From contig NZ_MIGY01000001.1 in the NCBI RefSeq assembly GCF_002940665.1, positions 1,517,167 through 1,581,166 of the forward strand: a DNA stretch of 64,000 nt, read 5' to 3'. The notes beneath the pieces were generated by a model. It did not search any database, was not told the origin of the DNA, and saw nothing but the letters and a program-made list of their open reading frames with translations. This stretch comes from Xanthomonas arboricola. Its GTDB lineage: Bacteria > Pseudomonadota > Gammaproteobacteria > Xanthomonadales > Xanthomonadaceae. This document shows, piece by piece, positions 44,533 to 54,602 of this stretch. The translations under genes were made by a program, and so were the position numbers. Every line of letters starts with the position of its first letter. Within the stretch, counting starts at the first letter, position 1.

Positions 44533-47500
44533 GAGCTGTCCTGTTCCTTGAGAAGCGGGGCATAGAGGGAGACGAACCCCGGGTGGCGGTAGCCCGCGTG
44601 ATACAGCCATCCGAGCTGTTGCGTAACGGCGCTGCGCTGGCCCAGGTGCACCTGTGCGCGAATCCAGGGGTCCAGCAGGTTCTTGTCGCGGCTGTTGCCG
44701 ATGTCCTTGCCCAACACCGCCACCGCGCGCTGCCACGCCGCGCGTGCACCGGCTGCGTCGCCGGCGGCGGCCTGCTGTTCGCCGTGCCAGACCAGCGCCT
44801 GGGCCAGGGCGGACAGGCCGAGCAGATCGTCGGGCCTGGCGCGGTGCAAGGCATCCAGCTGCGCAACGATCGGCGCAAGGCCGTCGGTATCGTTGCCGGC
44901 GCGCGCGCGCTGCACCCGCTGCAGGCGTAGCGCGATGATGGCGTCCAGCCATTGCCACTCCGGCAGCGGTTGCGCCTGTTTCAGCAACGCGGCCATGGTC
45001 TGGCGGGCGCGATCGAGGTGCCGCACGGCCAGTTCGGGTTGCCCGTCCAGCGCGGCCATCCAGCCGACCTGTGCGTCGGCATGCGCCAGATCGCGGCGCC
45101 AGGCGACATTGTCCGGCTGCAAGGCCACCAACGCCTGCAGCATGCGCAGGCTGTCCTGCGCATCGGTCTGCGCCTGGCGCAGCTGGCCACGCGCCAGTGC
45201 CAGGTTGGAGACGCGGATCAGTGAGCCGGCCAGACGCCTGCGCCAGGCATGCGCGTCGGGATCGTGGTCGACCAGCACGCGCAGCATGGCGATCTGCTCG
45301 CGATAGCCCTGCTCGGCGGGGGCCAGCAGGCCCTGCATTTCCTGCGTCAGACTCAGCCAGGACAGGCTGTCGACCAGTTCGTAGCGCAGCGCTGCGTTGT
45401 CCGGCGTGTGTGCCAGCAACTGGCGCTTGAGGGCGATCGAGCGTGCAAACAGGCCGATCGCCGCGCCGGTCCGGCCTTGCTCCTTGGCCAGCGTGCCGAG
45501 GTTGTTGAGGGCGTAGGACAGTTCCAGTTGCCAGTGCGGGTCCTGCGGCGCGGCGCGCACCAGCTGCTCGCAGGCGGCCAGGTACTGCGACCAGTACCGC
45601 TGTGCCACAGGCAACTGCTTGCTCCTGTAGGCAAGATCCCCCAGCCAATACGCGGTTTGCCCGGTTTCGGCGTGCGCCTCCAGGGACGCCGGTGCACGCG
45701 CACGCGCCTGCTCGGCAGTGGCGGCGGCACGCGTGAATGCCGCCTGCGCCTCGTCCAGCTTGCCCTGGTTCATCAGCACCTCGCCGGTGGTGCGCAGCGC
45801 GCGGGCGTGGTTGATCAGATCGCCCGGCTGCATGCTCGCGCTGGGCAGGTCTTCCAGATAGCGCAGCGCGCGGCTGCCCACGCTGTCGAGCAGCTTGAGG
45901 TTGCCCACCGTGCGCAACTGCTCGGCCAGGTCGCCCAGCATGTAGCTCACCAGTTGCTGGGCCTGGTCGCGCCGTTGTTCGGCCACCTGCTGCGCTTGCC
46001 GCGCCTGCCAGCCCAGCAGCATCGAGGCGCTTGCCAGTACAACCAGCAAGGTCGCCGCCGCTGCATACAGGCCGCGGCGGCGCCGTTGCGAGCGCTCGCA
46101 GGCATGCAGGAACGCGTGGTCCAGCGCATCCAGATCCTGCGGCATGCGCCGCGCCGCCTCACGCGCTTCGCTCAACGGGCGGCCGCTGTTGAGCAGGTGA
46201 TCGCTGCGCCGGCCTTCGGCGGCCCAGCGCTGTGCGGCTAGCTGCAGCCGCTTGCGCGCCTGCAGCAGGCGGCGGTTTTCATGGATCCACTCGGCTGCGC
46301 GCGGCCATTGCCGCAGCAAGGCCTCGTGCGCGACCGCAAACCCCGGCTCGCCGGCCACCAGCTCGCTGACGAACAGGCGCGCCTGCACGAAGGCATCCAC
46401 CAGCACGCGCGCTGCGCCGTGCGCCGGCAGGGCCGACCACAGCGCACGCCGCGCGGTCACCGCATCGCTGTCGGGATGGATCACGCTCAGCAAGCTCAGC
46501 ACCTGGCCCAATGCCGCCTGTGCAGCAGCGGGCAGCGCACGGAAGGTGTGTTCGGCATGGTGCGCCAATGCGCCTTCCAGCCCGCCCAATGCGCGGTAGG
46601 CGGCAAAGGTCAGCAGCCCGTCGTCGCTGCGTTGCGCGTGCAAGGCATGCAGCAGATGCTGCAGCAACGGCAGCGCATCGGGCTGGCGCGCGGTGGCATC
46701 GCGCAGCACATCGTCCAGCCGGCTGGCGCTGTCGCGGTCCTCTTCGAAACGCAGCCCGGCCATGGCCGCAGGCACGCGGATGATCTGGCCGATCTCGCCA
46801 TCGCGCGGCGCCAGCAGATCCACATGCCCGTCGCCGCGTTTGAGTTCGACGATCTGCGGCAACGCATCGATCAGGCGTGGGTAGAAATCGCTACGGGTGA
46901 GCATCAGCACCGCCACCTGCGCGCTGCTGCACAGTGCCTGCAAGGCGGCGGCCAGTGCGGCGCGGTCGGCATCGGTGATCCCGGGCGTGGCCACCAGCGC
47001 TTCTGCGTGATCGATCACCAGCAACAGATGGCGCTGGGTCTGCGCGCTGTCGCGCGCTGGTGGGCGTTGACGCATCGCTTCGCCAATGGCCGCATGCAGC
47101 GGGGCAGGGCGCTGCAGCCACTCGGGCAACGCCGCCATCTGCGCCGGCGAAAACACCGCGCGCCCGCCGGGGGCCCAGTCGCCCAGTGCGCGCGCCAGCG
47201 TGGCGAGCACATCGCCGCCACGGCATTGCGCCAGGTTGCAGTACGCCACCGCAATGGCTTCCAGCCCATCCAGCCCGCCGGGCTGCGCCAGCAGCGGCAC
47301 CACGCCGGCGCGCAGCAACGAGGTCTTGCCGCACCCGCTGGCGCCACTCACCAGCACCAGCCCGCGCTGGCTGTGCAACTGCGCGCGCATCGCGCCCAGC
47401 ACCTGCGCAATCGCATGGCTGCGGCCGAAGAAGACCTCGGCGTGTGCGGGATCGAACGCCTGCAGCCCCACATACGGGCTGCCGTGTCCCCACACCTGCG

Positions 47501-47879
47501 CGCCCATCACCGCACCGCGATAATCGTCGGGAAACACCACCTTGGGCAGCAGCCGGTACCCGCGTTTGCGGATGGTCTCGATGTAGCGCGGTTGGCGGCT
47601 GTCGTCGCCCAGCTTGCGGCGCAGTTGGGCGATGGTCTTGTGCACCGGGTTGTCGCCGTAAAAACTGCCGTGCCACACCTCGATCAGCAACTGCTCGGCG
47701 CTGACCACCTCGCCAGCACGCTCGGCCAGTGCGATCAGCACTTCCATCATGCGCGGTTCCAGTGCGATGGTCCGGCCGTCGTCGATCAGTGCCAGCCGTT
47801 CCGGCTCGACCAGCAAGGGCCCAAGCCGAAACCGCGGCACAGAGCCCAGCTGCGTGACGCGCTCGCTTCGAAGAGACAT
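44529..47879 (-). CDS. wHTH-STAND NTPase-TM-TPR protein
   Basis: A 1116-residue protein with three regions. The N-terminal winged helix (about 15-110) has the OmpR/CadC-like text [20 protein letters not shown] and [20 protein letters not shown]. The nSTAND-type ATPase domain has Walker A GASGCGKT at about 180 and [12 protein letters not shown] as Walker B. One TM ([20 protein letters not shown]) lies at about 600-623. Beyond it, TPR-like repeats fill about 650-1110 (for example [20 protein letters not shown]). A DNA-binding domain inside and repeats outside the membrane suggest CadC-like signalling with an NTPase switch. An alternative start is ATG 47927. Confidence 0.88.
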   Translation of the reverse strand: MSLRSERVTQLGSVPRFRLGPLLVEPERLALIDDGRTIALEPRMMEVLIALAERAGEVVSAEQLLIEVWHGSFYGDNPVHKTIAQLRRKLGDDSRQPRYIETIRKRGYRLLPKVVFPDDYRGAVMGAQVWGHGSPYVGLQAFDPAHAEVFFGRSHAIAQVLGAMRAQLHSQRGLVLVSGASGCGKTSLLRAGVVPLLAQPGGLDGLEAIAVAYCNLAQCRGGDVLATLARALGDWAPGGRAVFSPAQMAALPEWLQRPAPLHAAIGEAMRQRPPARDSAQTQRHLLLVIDHAEALVATPGITDADRAALAAALQALCSSAQVAVLMLTRSDFYPRLIDALPQIVELKRGDGHVDLLAPRDGEIGQIIRVPAAMAGLRFEEDRDSASRLDDVLRDATARQPDALPLLQHLLHALHAQRSDDGLLTFAAYRALGGLEGALAHHAEHTFRALPAAAQAALGQVLSLLSVIHPDSDAVTARRALWSALPAHGAARVLVDAFVQARLFVSELVAGEPGFAVAHEALLRQWPRAAEWIHENRRLLQARKRLQLAAQRWAAEGRRSDHLLNSGRPLSEAREAARRMPQDLDALDHAFLHACERSQRRRRGLYAAAATLLVVLASASMLLGWQARQAQQVAEQRRDQAQQLVSYMLGDLAEQLRTVGNLKLLDSVGSRALRYLEDLPSASMQPGDLINHARALRTTGEVLMNQGKLDEAQAAFTRAAATAEQARARAPASLEAHAETGQTAYWLGDLAYRSKQLPVAQRYWSQYLAACEQLVRAAPQDPHWQLELSYALNNLGTLAKEQGRTGAAIGLFARSIALKRQLLAHTPDNAALRYELVDSLSWLSLTQEMQGLLAPAEQGYREQIAMLRVLVDHDPDAHAWRRRLAGSLIRVSNLALARGQLRQAQTDAQDSLRMLQALVALQPDNVAWRRDLAHADAQVGWMAALDGQPELAVRHLDRARQTMAALLKQAQPLPEWQWLDAIIALRLQRVQRARAGNDTDGLAPIVAQLDALHRARPDDLLGLSALAQALVWHGEQQAAAGDAAGARAAWQRAVAVLGKDIGNSRDKNLLDPWIRAQVHLGQRSAVTQQLGWLYHAGYRHPGFVSLYAPLLKEQDSS

Positions 47880-48172
47880 TCGCTCGGATACCGGTCGCAC
47901 GGTGGGAGGGGCCCCGACGATCGCCATCAGGCGCGGCCGGGCACGGCACGGCAGGCGCAAAAGTAGCACAGGCGCTGGCGCAGGCAATCGATGGTGATCG
48001 CCGTTCGTTCGCGCCCGTGCGCGGAAGATGCAGGCCCGGCCACGCGGCATGCCAGGCGCTGCAAGCGGGCTTCACGCAACGCCATACAGCGGCGTGTGGT
48101 GCGCCTCAGGCTGTTTCGCCAGCAGGCCAGCGATTAAGATGCCGCCAGCATCTTGCTGACCAGGAGTTCACG

Positions 48173-49381
48173 TTGATCATCCATCCCAAAGTGCGCGGCT
48201 TCATCTGCACCACCACGCATCCGCTTGGCTGCGAGCGCAATGTGCTCGAGCAGATCGCGGCCACGCGCGCGCGCGGCGTGCGCAATGACGGCCCGAAGAA
48301 GGTGCTGGTGATCGGCGCATCCAGCGGCTACGGCCTGGCCTCGCGCATCACTGCCGCGTTCGGCTTCGGTGCCGACACGCTGGGCGTGTTCTTCGAAAAA
48401 CCCGGCAGCCCCAGCAAGGCCGGCACCGCCGGCTGGTACAACTCGGCCGCGTTCGACAAGCACGCCAAGGCCGCGGGCCTGTACAGCAAGTCGATCAATG
48501 GCGATGCGTTTTCCGATGCCGCGCGTGCCCAGGTCATCGAGCTGATCAAGACCGAGATGGGCGGCCAGGTCGACCTGGTGGTGTATTCGCTGGCCTCGCC
48601 GGTGCGCAAGCTGCCGGCCACCGGCGAAGTGAAACGCTCGGCGCTCAAACCGATCGGCAACACCTATACCGCCACCGCCATCGACACCAACAAGGACACC
48701 ATCATCCAGGCCTCGATCGAGCCGGCCAGCGCGCAGGAGATCGAAGACACCGTCACTGTGATGGGCGGGCAGGACTGGGAGCTGTGGATCGACGCGCTGG
48801 AAGGCGCCGGCGTGCTCGCCGACGGCGCGCGCTCGGTGGCCTTCAGCTATATCGGTACCGAGATCACCTGGCCGATCTACTGGCATGGTGCGCTGGGCAA
48901 GGCCAAGGTCGATCTGGACCACACCGCGCAGCGGTTGCACGCGCGCCTGGCCAAGCGCGGCGGCAGCGCCAACGTGGCGGTGCTCAAGTCGGTGGTCACC
49001 CAGGCCAGCGCGGCGATTCCGGTGATGCCGCTGTACATCTCCATGGTCTACAAGATCATGAAGGAAAAGGGCCTGCACGAAGGCACCATCGAGCAGCTCG
49101 ACCGCCTGTTCCGCGAGCGCCTGTATCGCGAAGACGGCCAGCCCGCCGAGGTGGACGCCGAAAACCGCCTGCGCCTGGACGACTGGGAACTGCGCGACGA
49201 CGTGCAGGACGCCTGCAAGGCGCTCTGGCCGCAGGTCACCACCGAGAACCTGTTCCAGCTCACCGACTACGCCGGCTACAAGCACGAGTTCCTCAAGCTG
49301 TTCGGCTTCGAGCGCGACGATGTGGACTACGACGCCGATGTGGAGACGGACGTGACGTTCGACTGCATCGAGTTGGGGTGA
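48173..49381 (+). CDS. fabV: FabV enoyl-[ACP]/trans-2-enoyl-CoA reductase
   Basis: A 402-residue FabV, the NADH-dependent enoyl reductase that completes each fatty acid elongation cycle and confers triclosan resistance. The NAD-binding block [16 protein letters not shown] is present. The active-site Tyr-x8-Lys pair matches the region [21 protein letters not shown]. The start is a TTG at 48173 (product [20 protein letters not shown]), with CAGGAG 6 bases upstream and length identical to the known Xanthomonas enzyme. The 293-base gap to the divergent STAND gene should hold both promoters. Confidence 0.96.
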   Translation: MIIHPKVRGFICTTTHPLGCERNVLEQIAATRARGVRNDGPKKVLVIGASSGYGLASRITAAFGFGADTLGVFFEKPGSPSKAGTAGWYNSAAFDKHAKAAGLYSKSINGDAFSDAARAQVIELIKTEMGGQVDLVVYSLASPVRKLPATGEVKRSALKPIGNTYTATAIDTNKDTIIQASIEPASAQEIEDTVTVMGGQDWELWIDALEGAGVLADGARSVAFSYIGTEITWPIYWHGALGKAKVDLDHTAQRLHARLAKRGGSANVAVLKSVVTQASAAIPVMPLYISMVYKIMKEKGLHEGTIEQLDRLFRERLYREDGQPAEVDAENRLRLDDWELRDDVQDACKALWPQVTTENLFQLTDYAGYKHEFLKLFGFERDDVDYDADVETDVTFDCIELG

Positions 49382-49408
49382 ATCGGGAATCGGGAATGGA
49401 GAATCGCA
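49382..49408 (+). repeat. Heptamer tract after fabV
   Basis: AATCGGGAATCGGGAATGGA starts at the base after the fabV stop and is followed by GAATCGCAAGAGCGG, a tail shared with the other tracts. Confidence 0.78.
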
Positions 49409-49663
49409 AGAGCGGTTTCTCCGCGCTTGGAGTTCCCAGCCCGATGAGTTTGAAAACGGCCGGCAGATCATGCCGGCCGTCTTAATAGGGGCCGTGGTGG
49501 TGTTGCGTGGCCCTGCAGCGGGGCACGCGTTGAGACGGCGCGCTGCTGCATTGTTGCGTCGTGGCTCCCGGTGACTGGTTCGACGAGCTCGGTAACGCCT
49601 TCATTGCCAATGTGGTGGATGGCGCGACGTGGAGGCGCCGTACCCTCATCCGCCCTTCGTGCA

Positions 49664-49684
49664 CCTTCTCCCGAGGGGAGAAGG
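49664..49684. repeat. Hairpin repeat CCTTCTCCC/GGGAGAAGG
   Basis: A perfect 9-base stem with a GAG loop, inside the phrase CCCTCATCCGCCCTTCG... that I know as a common intergenic repeat of Xanthomonas. It stands in the 49409-49783 non-coding stretch and may terminate fabV transcripts. Confidence 0.6.
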
Positions 49685-49783
49685 GATCAGTCCACGTGTC
49701 GCTCACCGCCCCCGGAGACACGTACCTTTGCTTCAACGACACCGCCACCAATCCCGAACGATCACCCCTGATGCCGGCACCCG

Positions 49784-50083
49784 ATGGACAAACTGATCGC
49801 TCATTTCTTACTGGCATTTCTCGTCAGCGCCGTGTGCGCCGTGCTGTTGCGCTTTATGCGAGTGCACTTTGCGCTGAAAGCCACCGCCAATTTTGCGATC
49901 ACAACCGCGGTCGTTTGCGCTGCAGTGATGCAGGACGGCTCGGCGCCTCTTTGGCAGGATGCGCTGCTGATTGCCTCGTTTTTCAGCGTCCCGGCCTCGG
50001 TGTGCGTGGTGTTGATGAGCGCCGTCATGGCATGGGTCGCGAACAAGCGCCGCGCACGCGGTAGGCGTAAGGCGGCGATCTGA
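49784..50083 (+). CDS. Small membrane protein
   Basis: A 99-residue protein with three predicted membrane helices (IAHFLLAFLVSAVCAVLLRF, NFAITTAVVCAAVM, ALLIASFFSVPASVCVVLMS) and a basic tail (NKRRARGRRKAAI) that should stay in the cytoplasm. No family is recognised. It lies alone between repeat-rich intergenic DNA on both sides; no ribosome binding site is obvious. Confidence 0.6.
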   Translation: MDKLIAHFLLAFLVSAVCAVLLRFMRVHFALKATANFAITTAVVCAAVMQDGSAPLWQDALLIASFFSVPASVCVVLMSAVMAWVANKRRARGRRKAAI

Positions 50084-50243
50084 AGTGGAGCGGGGTAACA
50101 GATACAGCGGGCGGCCTGATGGCCCACCCAGTAGTTTTATTGGCCGCTGCTGGTCAGTTCGCGCCGCAGCGCGCTTCATACGCTGCAGCGTCTCAACCAG
50201 ATAGGCCACCAGAAGACTGAAGCGCCAGCGCTTTCAGCTCTTA

Positions 50244-50268
50244 CGATTCCCGATTCCCCACTCCCGAT
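50244..50268 (-). repeat. Heptamer tract after kdgK
   Basis: On the minus strand ATCGGGAGTGGGGAATCGGG starts with the first base after the kdgK stop. The tail GAATCGTAAGAGC follows, as after fabV and the response regulator. Confidence 0.78.
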
Positions 50269-51291
50269 TTACCGCCTCACATCGAACCGCGCATCCCCCA
50301 CGCAGGCCTGCACATCGGCCACCGACAGCGGATTGAAATCGCCGGGAATCGAGTGCTTCAGGCAGCCTGCCGCCAGGCCGAAGCGCACCGTGTCCTCCAG
50401 CGGCCAGCCTTCGATCAGGCCGTGCAGCACGCCGGCGGCGAACGCGTCGCCGCCGCCGATGCGGTCGACGATCGGGCTCAGTTCCTCGCTGGGCGCGCGC
50501 GCCACCGCGCCACTGCGCGGCACCAGCAGCGCGCCCAGGCTGTGGTGGTCCACGTTGTGCGCCACGCGCTGCGTGCAGGCCATCAACTGCAGCTGCGGGA
50601 ATGCGGCAAAGGCCTGCTGCGCGGCCGCTTCCACACGCGCTTCCAGCGTGTCCTGCGGGAACTCGCCGCCCAGCACCACGCCGATGTCGCGGTAGTCGGC
50701 AAACACCACGTCCGCACAGGCGAACAGCTGGTGCAGGATGCCGCGCGCATCGCCCTGCCAGCGTTGCCATAGCTTGGGCCGGTAATTGCCGTCGAACGAG
50801 ACCTTGACCCCGGCCGCACGCGCCGCGCGTGCCGCCGCCAGCGTGGCCTGCGCCACGTCCGCACCCAGTGCCGGGCTGACCCCGGACAGATGCAGCCACT
50901 GCACCCCGTCCAGCAGGGCCGGCCAGTCGTAGGCGTCGGCCGGAGCCAGCGCAAACGCCGAGTCGGCGCGGTCGTAGACCACCTCGCTGGGGCGGTGGAG
51001 CGCGCCGGTGGTCAGGAAGTACAGCCCCATGCGCCCGTCCACCCGCCGCACATGCCGTGTGTCCACGTCATGGCGGCGCAACTCGCCCAGCACCGCCGCT
51101 CCCAGCGGGTTGTCGGCCACCGTGCTGACCATGGCCACGGCATGGCCGAAATGCGCCAGCGACACGCCGACATTGGCCTCGGCCCCGCCGCAATGCACGT
51201 CCAGCCGCGGCTGCTGCAGCAGCAGCTCATGACCAGGCGCCCCCAGGCGCAGCAACAACTCTCCAAAGCACAGGATACGGGCACGACTCAT
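50269..51291 (-). CDS. kdgK: 2-keto-3-deoxygluconate kinase (PfkB family)
   Basis: A 340-residue PfkB-family sugar kinase. The N-terminal signature is HCGGAEANVGVSLAHFG, and the C-terminal signature is DRIGGGDAFAAGVLHG with the catalytic Asp in GGGDAF. Assignment to KDG kinase (ATP + 2-keto-3-deoxygluconate to the 6-phosphate) rests on the overall text and on the divergent pectin locus, whose end product feeds this step. Other PfkB substrates cannot be excluded. It shares the 285-base intergenic region with the first TonB receptor. Confidence 0.85.
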   Translation of the reverse strand: MSRARILCFGELLLRLGAPGHELLLQQPRLDVHCGGAEANVGVSLAHFGHAVAMVSTVADNPLGAAVLGELRRHDVDTRHVRRVDGRMGLYFLTTGALHRPSEVVYDRADSAFALAPADAYDWPALLDGVQWLHLSGVSPALGADVAQATLAAARAARAAGVKVSFDGNYRPKLWQRWQGDARGILHQLFACADVVFADYRDIGVVLGGEFPQDTLEARVEAAAQQAFAAFPQLQLMACTQRVAHNVDHHSLGALLVPRSGAVARAPSEELSPIVDRIGGGDAFAAGVLHGLIEGWPLEDTVRFGLAAGCLKHSIPGDFNPLSVADVQACVGDARFDVRR

Positions 51292-51505
51292 GCGGCAATT
51301 ACCTCGGCTGTGTGGTGCGTCACGGTGTGGGGGAACCGCTGCGCGTCAGGATGACCATCGGTGTCATTCTAGCCGGCGCCTAACGCGCCGGGCGAGGCCC
51401 ATGATGCGACGCGCAGTGACCGCTTGCACCCCTTTTGGGCAAATTTGGTGGCGTTTTCTGCTGCGCTGCAAGATGTTACGGGAGGATTCAGCTGGTAACG
51501 TCTTT

Positions 51506-51534
51506 TTGACTAGCGGTGTCATTACCGCTCACAA
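51506..51534 (+). promoter_or_regulatory. Promoter with operator-like inverted repeat
   Basis: TTGACT at 51506-51511 is a good -35, and TCACAA at 51529-51534, spaced by 17 bases, a weak -10. Between them AGCGGTGTCATTACCGCT (51512-51528 plus one) is an inverted repeat with perfect 6-base arms, a position suited to a repressor such as a LacI/GalR or KdgR-type protein. The start codon of the receptor lies 43 bases downstream. Confidence 0.5.
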
Positions 51535-51576
51535 CCAGACTTTCATGTTGTTCATGGACCCTTGGGAGGGGAGTAC

Positions 51577-54357
51577 ATGCAATTTCGGACCACCCGCCGG
51601 AAGACACCGGTTACCTTGCTGGCGTTGTCGATCGGCCTTGCGCTGAGCGGCCATCTGGCAGCACAAGAAACCACCCAAGCGCCCGCAGAACCGGCCGTCG
51701 ACCTGGACACCGTCACGGTGACCGGCTATCGCGCCTCGGTGGAAAAGGCCCTGGACATCAAGCGCGGCGAAGCCGGCGTGGTCGATGCGATTGTCGCCGA
51801 GGACATCGGCAAGTTCCCCGACCTCAACCTGGCCGAGTCGCTGCAGCGCATTCCCGGCGTGGTGATCACCCGTGAGGCCGGTGAAGGCCGCGCCATCTCG
51901 GTGCGTGGCCTGGGCCCGGAGTTCACCCGCGTGCGCATCAACGGCATGGAAGCGCTCACCACCGTGGGCGCCGGCGACCAGAGCGGCGGCACCAACCGCG
52001 GCCGCGGCTTCGACTTCAACGTGTTCGCCTCGGACCTGTTCTCGCAGCTGATCGCGCGCAAGACCGCCTCGGCCGATGTGGAAGAAGGCTCGCTCGGCGC
52101 CACCGTCGACCTGCGCACCGCGCGTCCGTTCGACTACAACGGCTTCACCTTCGCCGCCAGCGGCCAGGCCGCCTACAACGCCATGGCCGAGAAGGCCAAC
52201 CCGCGCGTGGCCGCGCTGATCGCCAACACCTGGGCCGACAACACCTTCGGCGCCCTGCTGTCGGTGGCCTACACCGAGCGCGAGGTGCTGGAAGAAGGCG
52301 CCAACACCGGCCGCTGGGCCAACGGCCCCAGCAACGGCAACTTCAGCGCCGCCTCGCCGTACGCCGCGGCGCGCTCGGCCGATGTCTACCACCCGCGCTT
52401 CCCGCGCTACACCCAGCAGATCCACGACCAGCAGCGCCTGGGCGTCACCGGCTCGCTGCAGTGGAAGCCCACCGACCGCACCACGCTGTCGCTGGACGCG
52501 CTGTATTCCAAGATCGACGCCAAGCGCGACGAGCACTACATCGAAGCGATCTCCTTCAGCCGCAACCGCGACGGGCTCACCCCGCGCCGGCCGGAGCGCG
52601 ACGGCAAGCCGGGCACCATCGTGCGCAACGGCGAGATCCGCAACAACGCGCTGGTCTATGGCGAGTTCGACAATGTCGATATCCGCTCGGAAAACCGCCA
52701 CGATGAGTGGAACACCAAGTTCACCCAGGTCAGCCTGGACCTGGAGCACCGCTTCAACGACGACTTCAGCATCAACGCCCGGGTCGGCACCTCGCGCTCT
52801 GCGCACGAGAACCCGGTGCAGACCACCATCATCATGGACAAGTACGACGTCGACGGCTACAGCTACGACTACCGCGGCAACAGCCGCGCGCCGGTGCTGA
52901 ACTACGGCATCGACCCGACCAACCCCGCCGGTTGGGAACTGGCCGAAATCCGCCTGCGTCCGCAGTCGGTGGACAACGACTTCGACACCGGCCAGATCGA
53001 CTTCAACTGGAACATCAGCCCCGGTTTCCGCCTCAAGGGCGGCGTGCTGGCCAAGAACTACAGCTTCAGCACCGTCGAGCTGCGCCGCGCCAACGAACTG
53101 GCCGTGCCCACCTTCGCCAACGGCAGCACCATCGTGCCGACCGACCTGACCGAACAGGCCGGGCTCAAGGGCATCAACGGCAGCCCGTCCAGCTGGGTGG
53201 TGCCCAACCTGGATGCGGTGGCCGACCTGTTCGGCATCTACAGCAACAGCGGCACCTTCGCCGTGGCGCCGCGCGTCAACAACAGCCGCAGCGTCGAGGA
53301 AAAGGACCGCGGCGTCTGGTTGATGGGCGAGTTCTCCACCGACCTGGGTTCCATCCCGCTGTCGGGCAACTTCGGCGTGCGCTACGTGGAGACCGAGCAG
53401 GAATCCACCGGCTATGCGCTGATCAACAACGCACCGGCGCTGACCACGGTGGGCCGCAAGTACGACAACACGCTGCCCTCGTTCAACCTGGTCGCCGAGC
53501 TGGCACCGGACCTGCTGCTGCGCCTCGGTGCGGCCAAGGTGATGAGCCGCCCGGGCCTGGGCAGCCTCACCCCCGGCGTGACCGTGGCGGTGGCCGGCGG
53601 CGCGCGCACCGTGGCCGGCGGCAACCCGGATCTGAATCCGATCGAAGCCACCAATGTCGACCTCGGCCTGGAGTGGTACTTCGACGAAGGCGCCATGCTC
53701 GGTGTCGGCCTGTTCTACAAGGACATCGAGAGCTTCATCCAGACCGCGCGCGAAGTGCGCCCGTATTCCAGCAGCGGCCTGCCGGCTTCGTTGCTGGACG
53801 GCACCGGCGCCACCGTCAACGACGACTTCGCCTTCAGCATCCCGCTCAATACCCCAGGCGGCGAATTGAAGGGCGTGGAAGCCAACTACACCCAGCCCTT
53901 CACCTTCCTGCCGGGCAAGTGGGCCAACCTGGGCGTGCAGCTCAACTACACCTGGGTCGATTCGCAGATCCAGTACCTGGCCAGCAGCGGCGCACCGGTG
54001 ATGAAGAACGACCTGCTCGGTCTATCGCGCTCGTCGTGGAATGCCACGCTGTTCTACGAAGGCGACTCCTTCGCCGGGCGCGTGTCGGCCACCAACCGCG
54101 ACGACTACCTCACCCAGGCACCGGGTGCGGAAACCGGCTTCAACGTCGACGGCGTGCACGGCATGACCGGCACCACCATCCTCGACGCCTCGCTGCGTTA
54201 CAAGATCAGCAAGCAGCTGGAGCTGAGCCTGGAAGGCATCAACCTCACCAATGAAGCCTCCGACGAATGGGTGTCCTCGCCGCGTACCGGCCAGCTGCCG
54301 CTGCAGTACGCCGAAACCGGCCGCCAGTACCTGCTGGGCCTGCGCTACAAGTTCTGA
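51577..54357 (+). CDS. TonB-dependent receptor 1 of the pectin locus
   Basis: A 926-residue outer membrane receptor of the large Xanthomonas/Caulobacter class (TIGR01782 type). Signal peptide (LLALSIGLALSGHLAA), then the TonB-box-like VDLDTVTVTGYRASVEKALD, the plug (EDIGKFPDLNLAESLQRIPGVVITREAGEGRAISVRGLGPEF) and the barrel ending QYLLGLRYKF. The ATG at 51577 has GGGAGGGGAG upstream. Such receptors import plant cell wall oligosaccharides. The neighbouring pectinesterase and pectate lyase genes point to oligogalacturonides. Confidence 0.93.
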   Translation: MQFRTTRRKTPVTLLALSIGLALSGHLAAQETTQAPAEPAVDLDTVTVTGYRASVEKALDIKRGEAGVVDAIVAEDIGKFPDLNLAESLQRIPGVVITREAGEGRAISVRGLGPEFTRVRINGMEALTTVGAGDQSGGTNRGRGFDFNVFASDLFSQLIARKTASADVEEGSLGATVDLRTARPFDYNGFTFAASGQAAYNAMAEKANPRVAALIANTWADNTFGALLSVAYTEREVLEEGANTGRWANGPSNGNFSAASPYAAARSADVYHPRFPRYTQQIHDQQRLGVTGSLQWKPTDRTTLSLDALYSKIDAKRDEHYIEAISFSRNRDGLTPRRPERDGKPGTIVRNGEIRNNALVYGEFDNVDIRSENRHDEWNTKFTQVSLDLEHRFNDDFSINARVGTSRSAHENPVQTTIIMDKYDVDGYSYDYRGNSRAPVLNYGIDPTNPAGWELAEIRLRPQSVDNDFDTGQIDFNWNISPGFRLKGGVLAKNYSFSTVELRRANELAVPTFANGSTIVPTDLTEQAGLKGINGSPSSWVVPNLDAVADLFGIYSNSGTFAVAPRVNNSRSVEEKDRGVWLMGEFSTDLGSIPLSGNFGVRYVETEQESTGYALINNAPALTTVGRKYDNTLPSFNLVAELAPDLLLRLGAAKVMSRPGLGSLTPGVTVAVAGGARTVAGGNPDLNPIEATNVDLGLEWYFDEGAMLGVGLFYKDIESFIQTAREVRPYSSSGLPASLLDGTGATVNDDFAFSIPLNTPGGELKGVEANYTQPFTFLPGKWANLGVQLNYTWVDSQIQYLASSGAPVMKNDLLGLSRSSWNATLFYEGDSFAGRVSATNRDDYLTQAPGAETGFNVDGVHGMTGTTILDASLRYKISKQLELSLEGINLTNEASDEWVSSPRTGQLPLQYAETGRQYLLGLRYKF

Positions 54358-54367
54358 CCCGCTGTCT

Positions 54368-54393
54368 GCCCGCTGCGCACACGCGCAGCGGGC
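54368..54393 (+). terminator. Hairpin between the two receptors
   Basis: A perfect 11-base stem (GCCCGCTGCGC / GCGCAGCGGGC) with a 4-base loop begins 10 bases after the first receptor stop. With no T-run it may only reduce read-through, lowering downstream expression relative to receptor 1. Confidence 0.6.
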
Positions 54394-54602
54394 CCCGATC
54401 CGACGCCTGATCGCTGCGCATGCGTTGCCGTTGCTGCACGCATGCAACGCGGTGGGCGTGATGTTGGAAGCGTCAGGCACCACGCAGCAAATAGTCGCCC
54501 GACGACTGCGCAGCGGTGCTGTCGGTCGCTCATCTCGACGCCGGTGGCCCGTGGGGAGGCTGAGCGCGTTATTGCAGCCAGTGCCATTGGAGCGAGTGCA
54601 TC

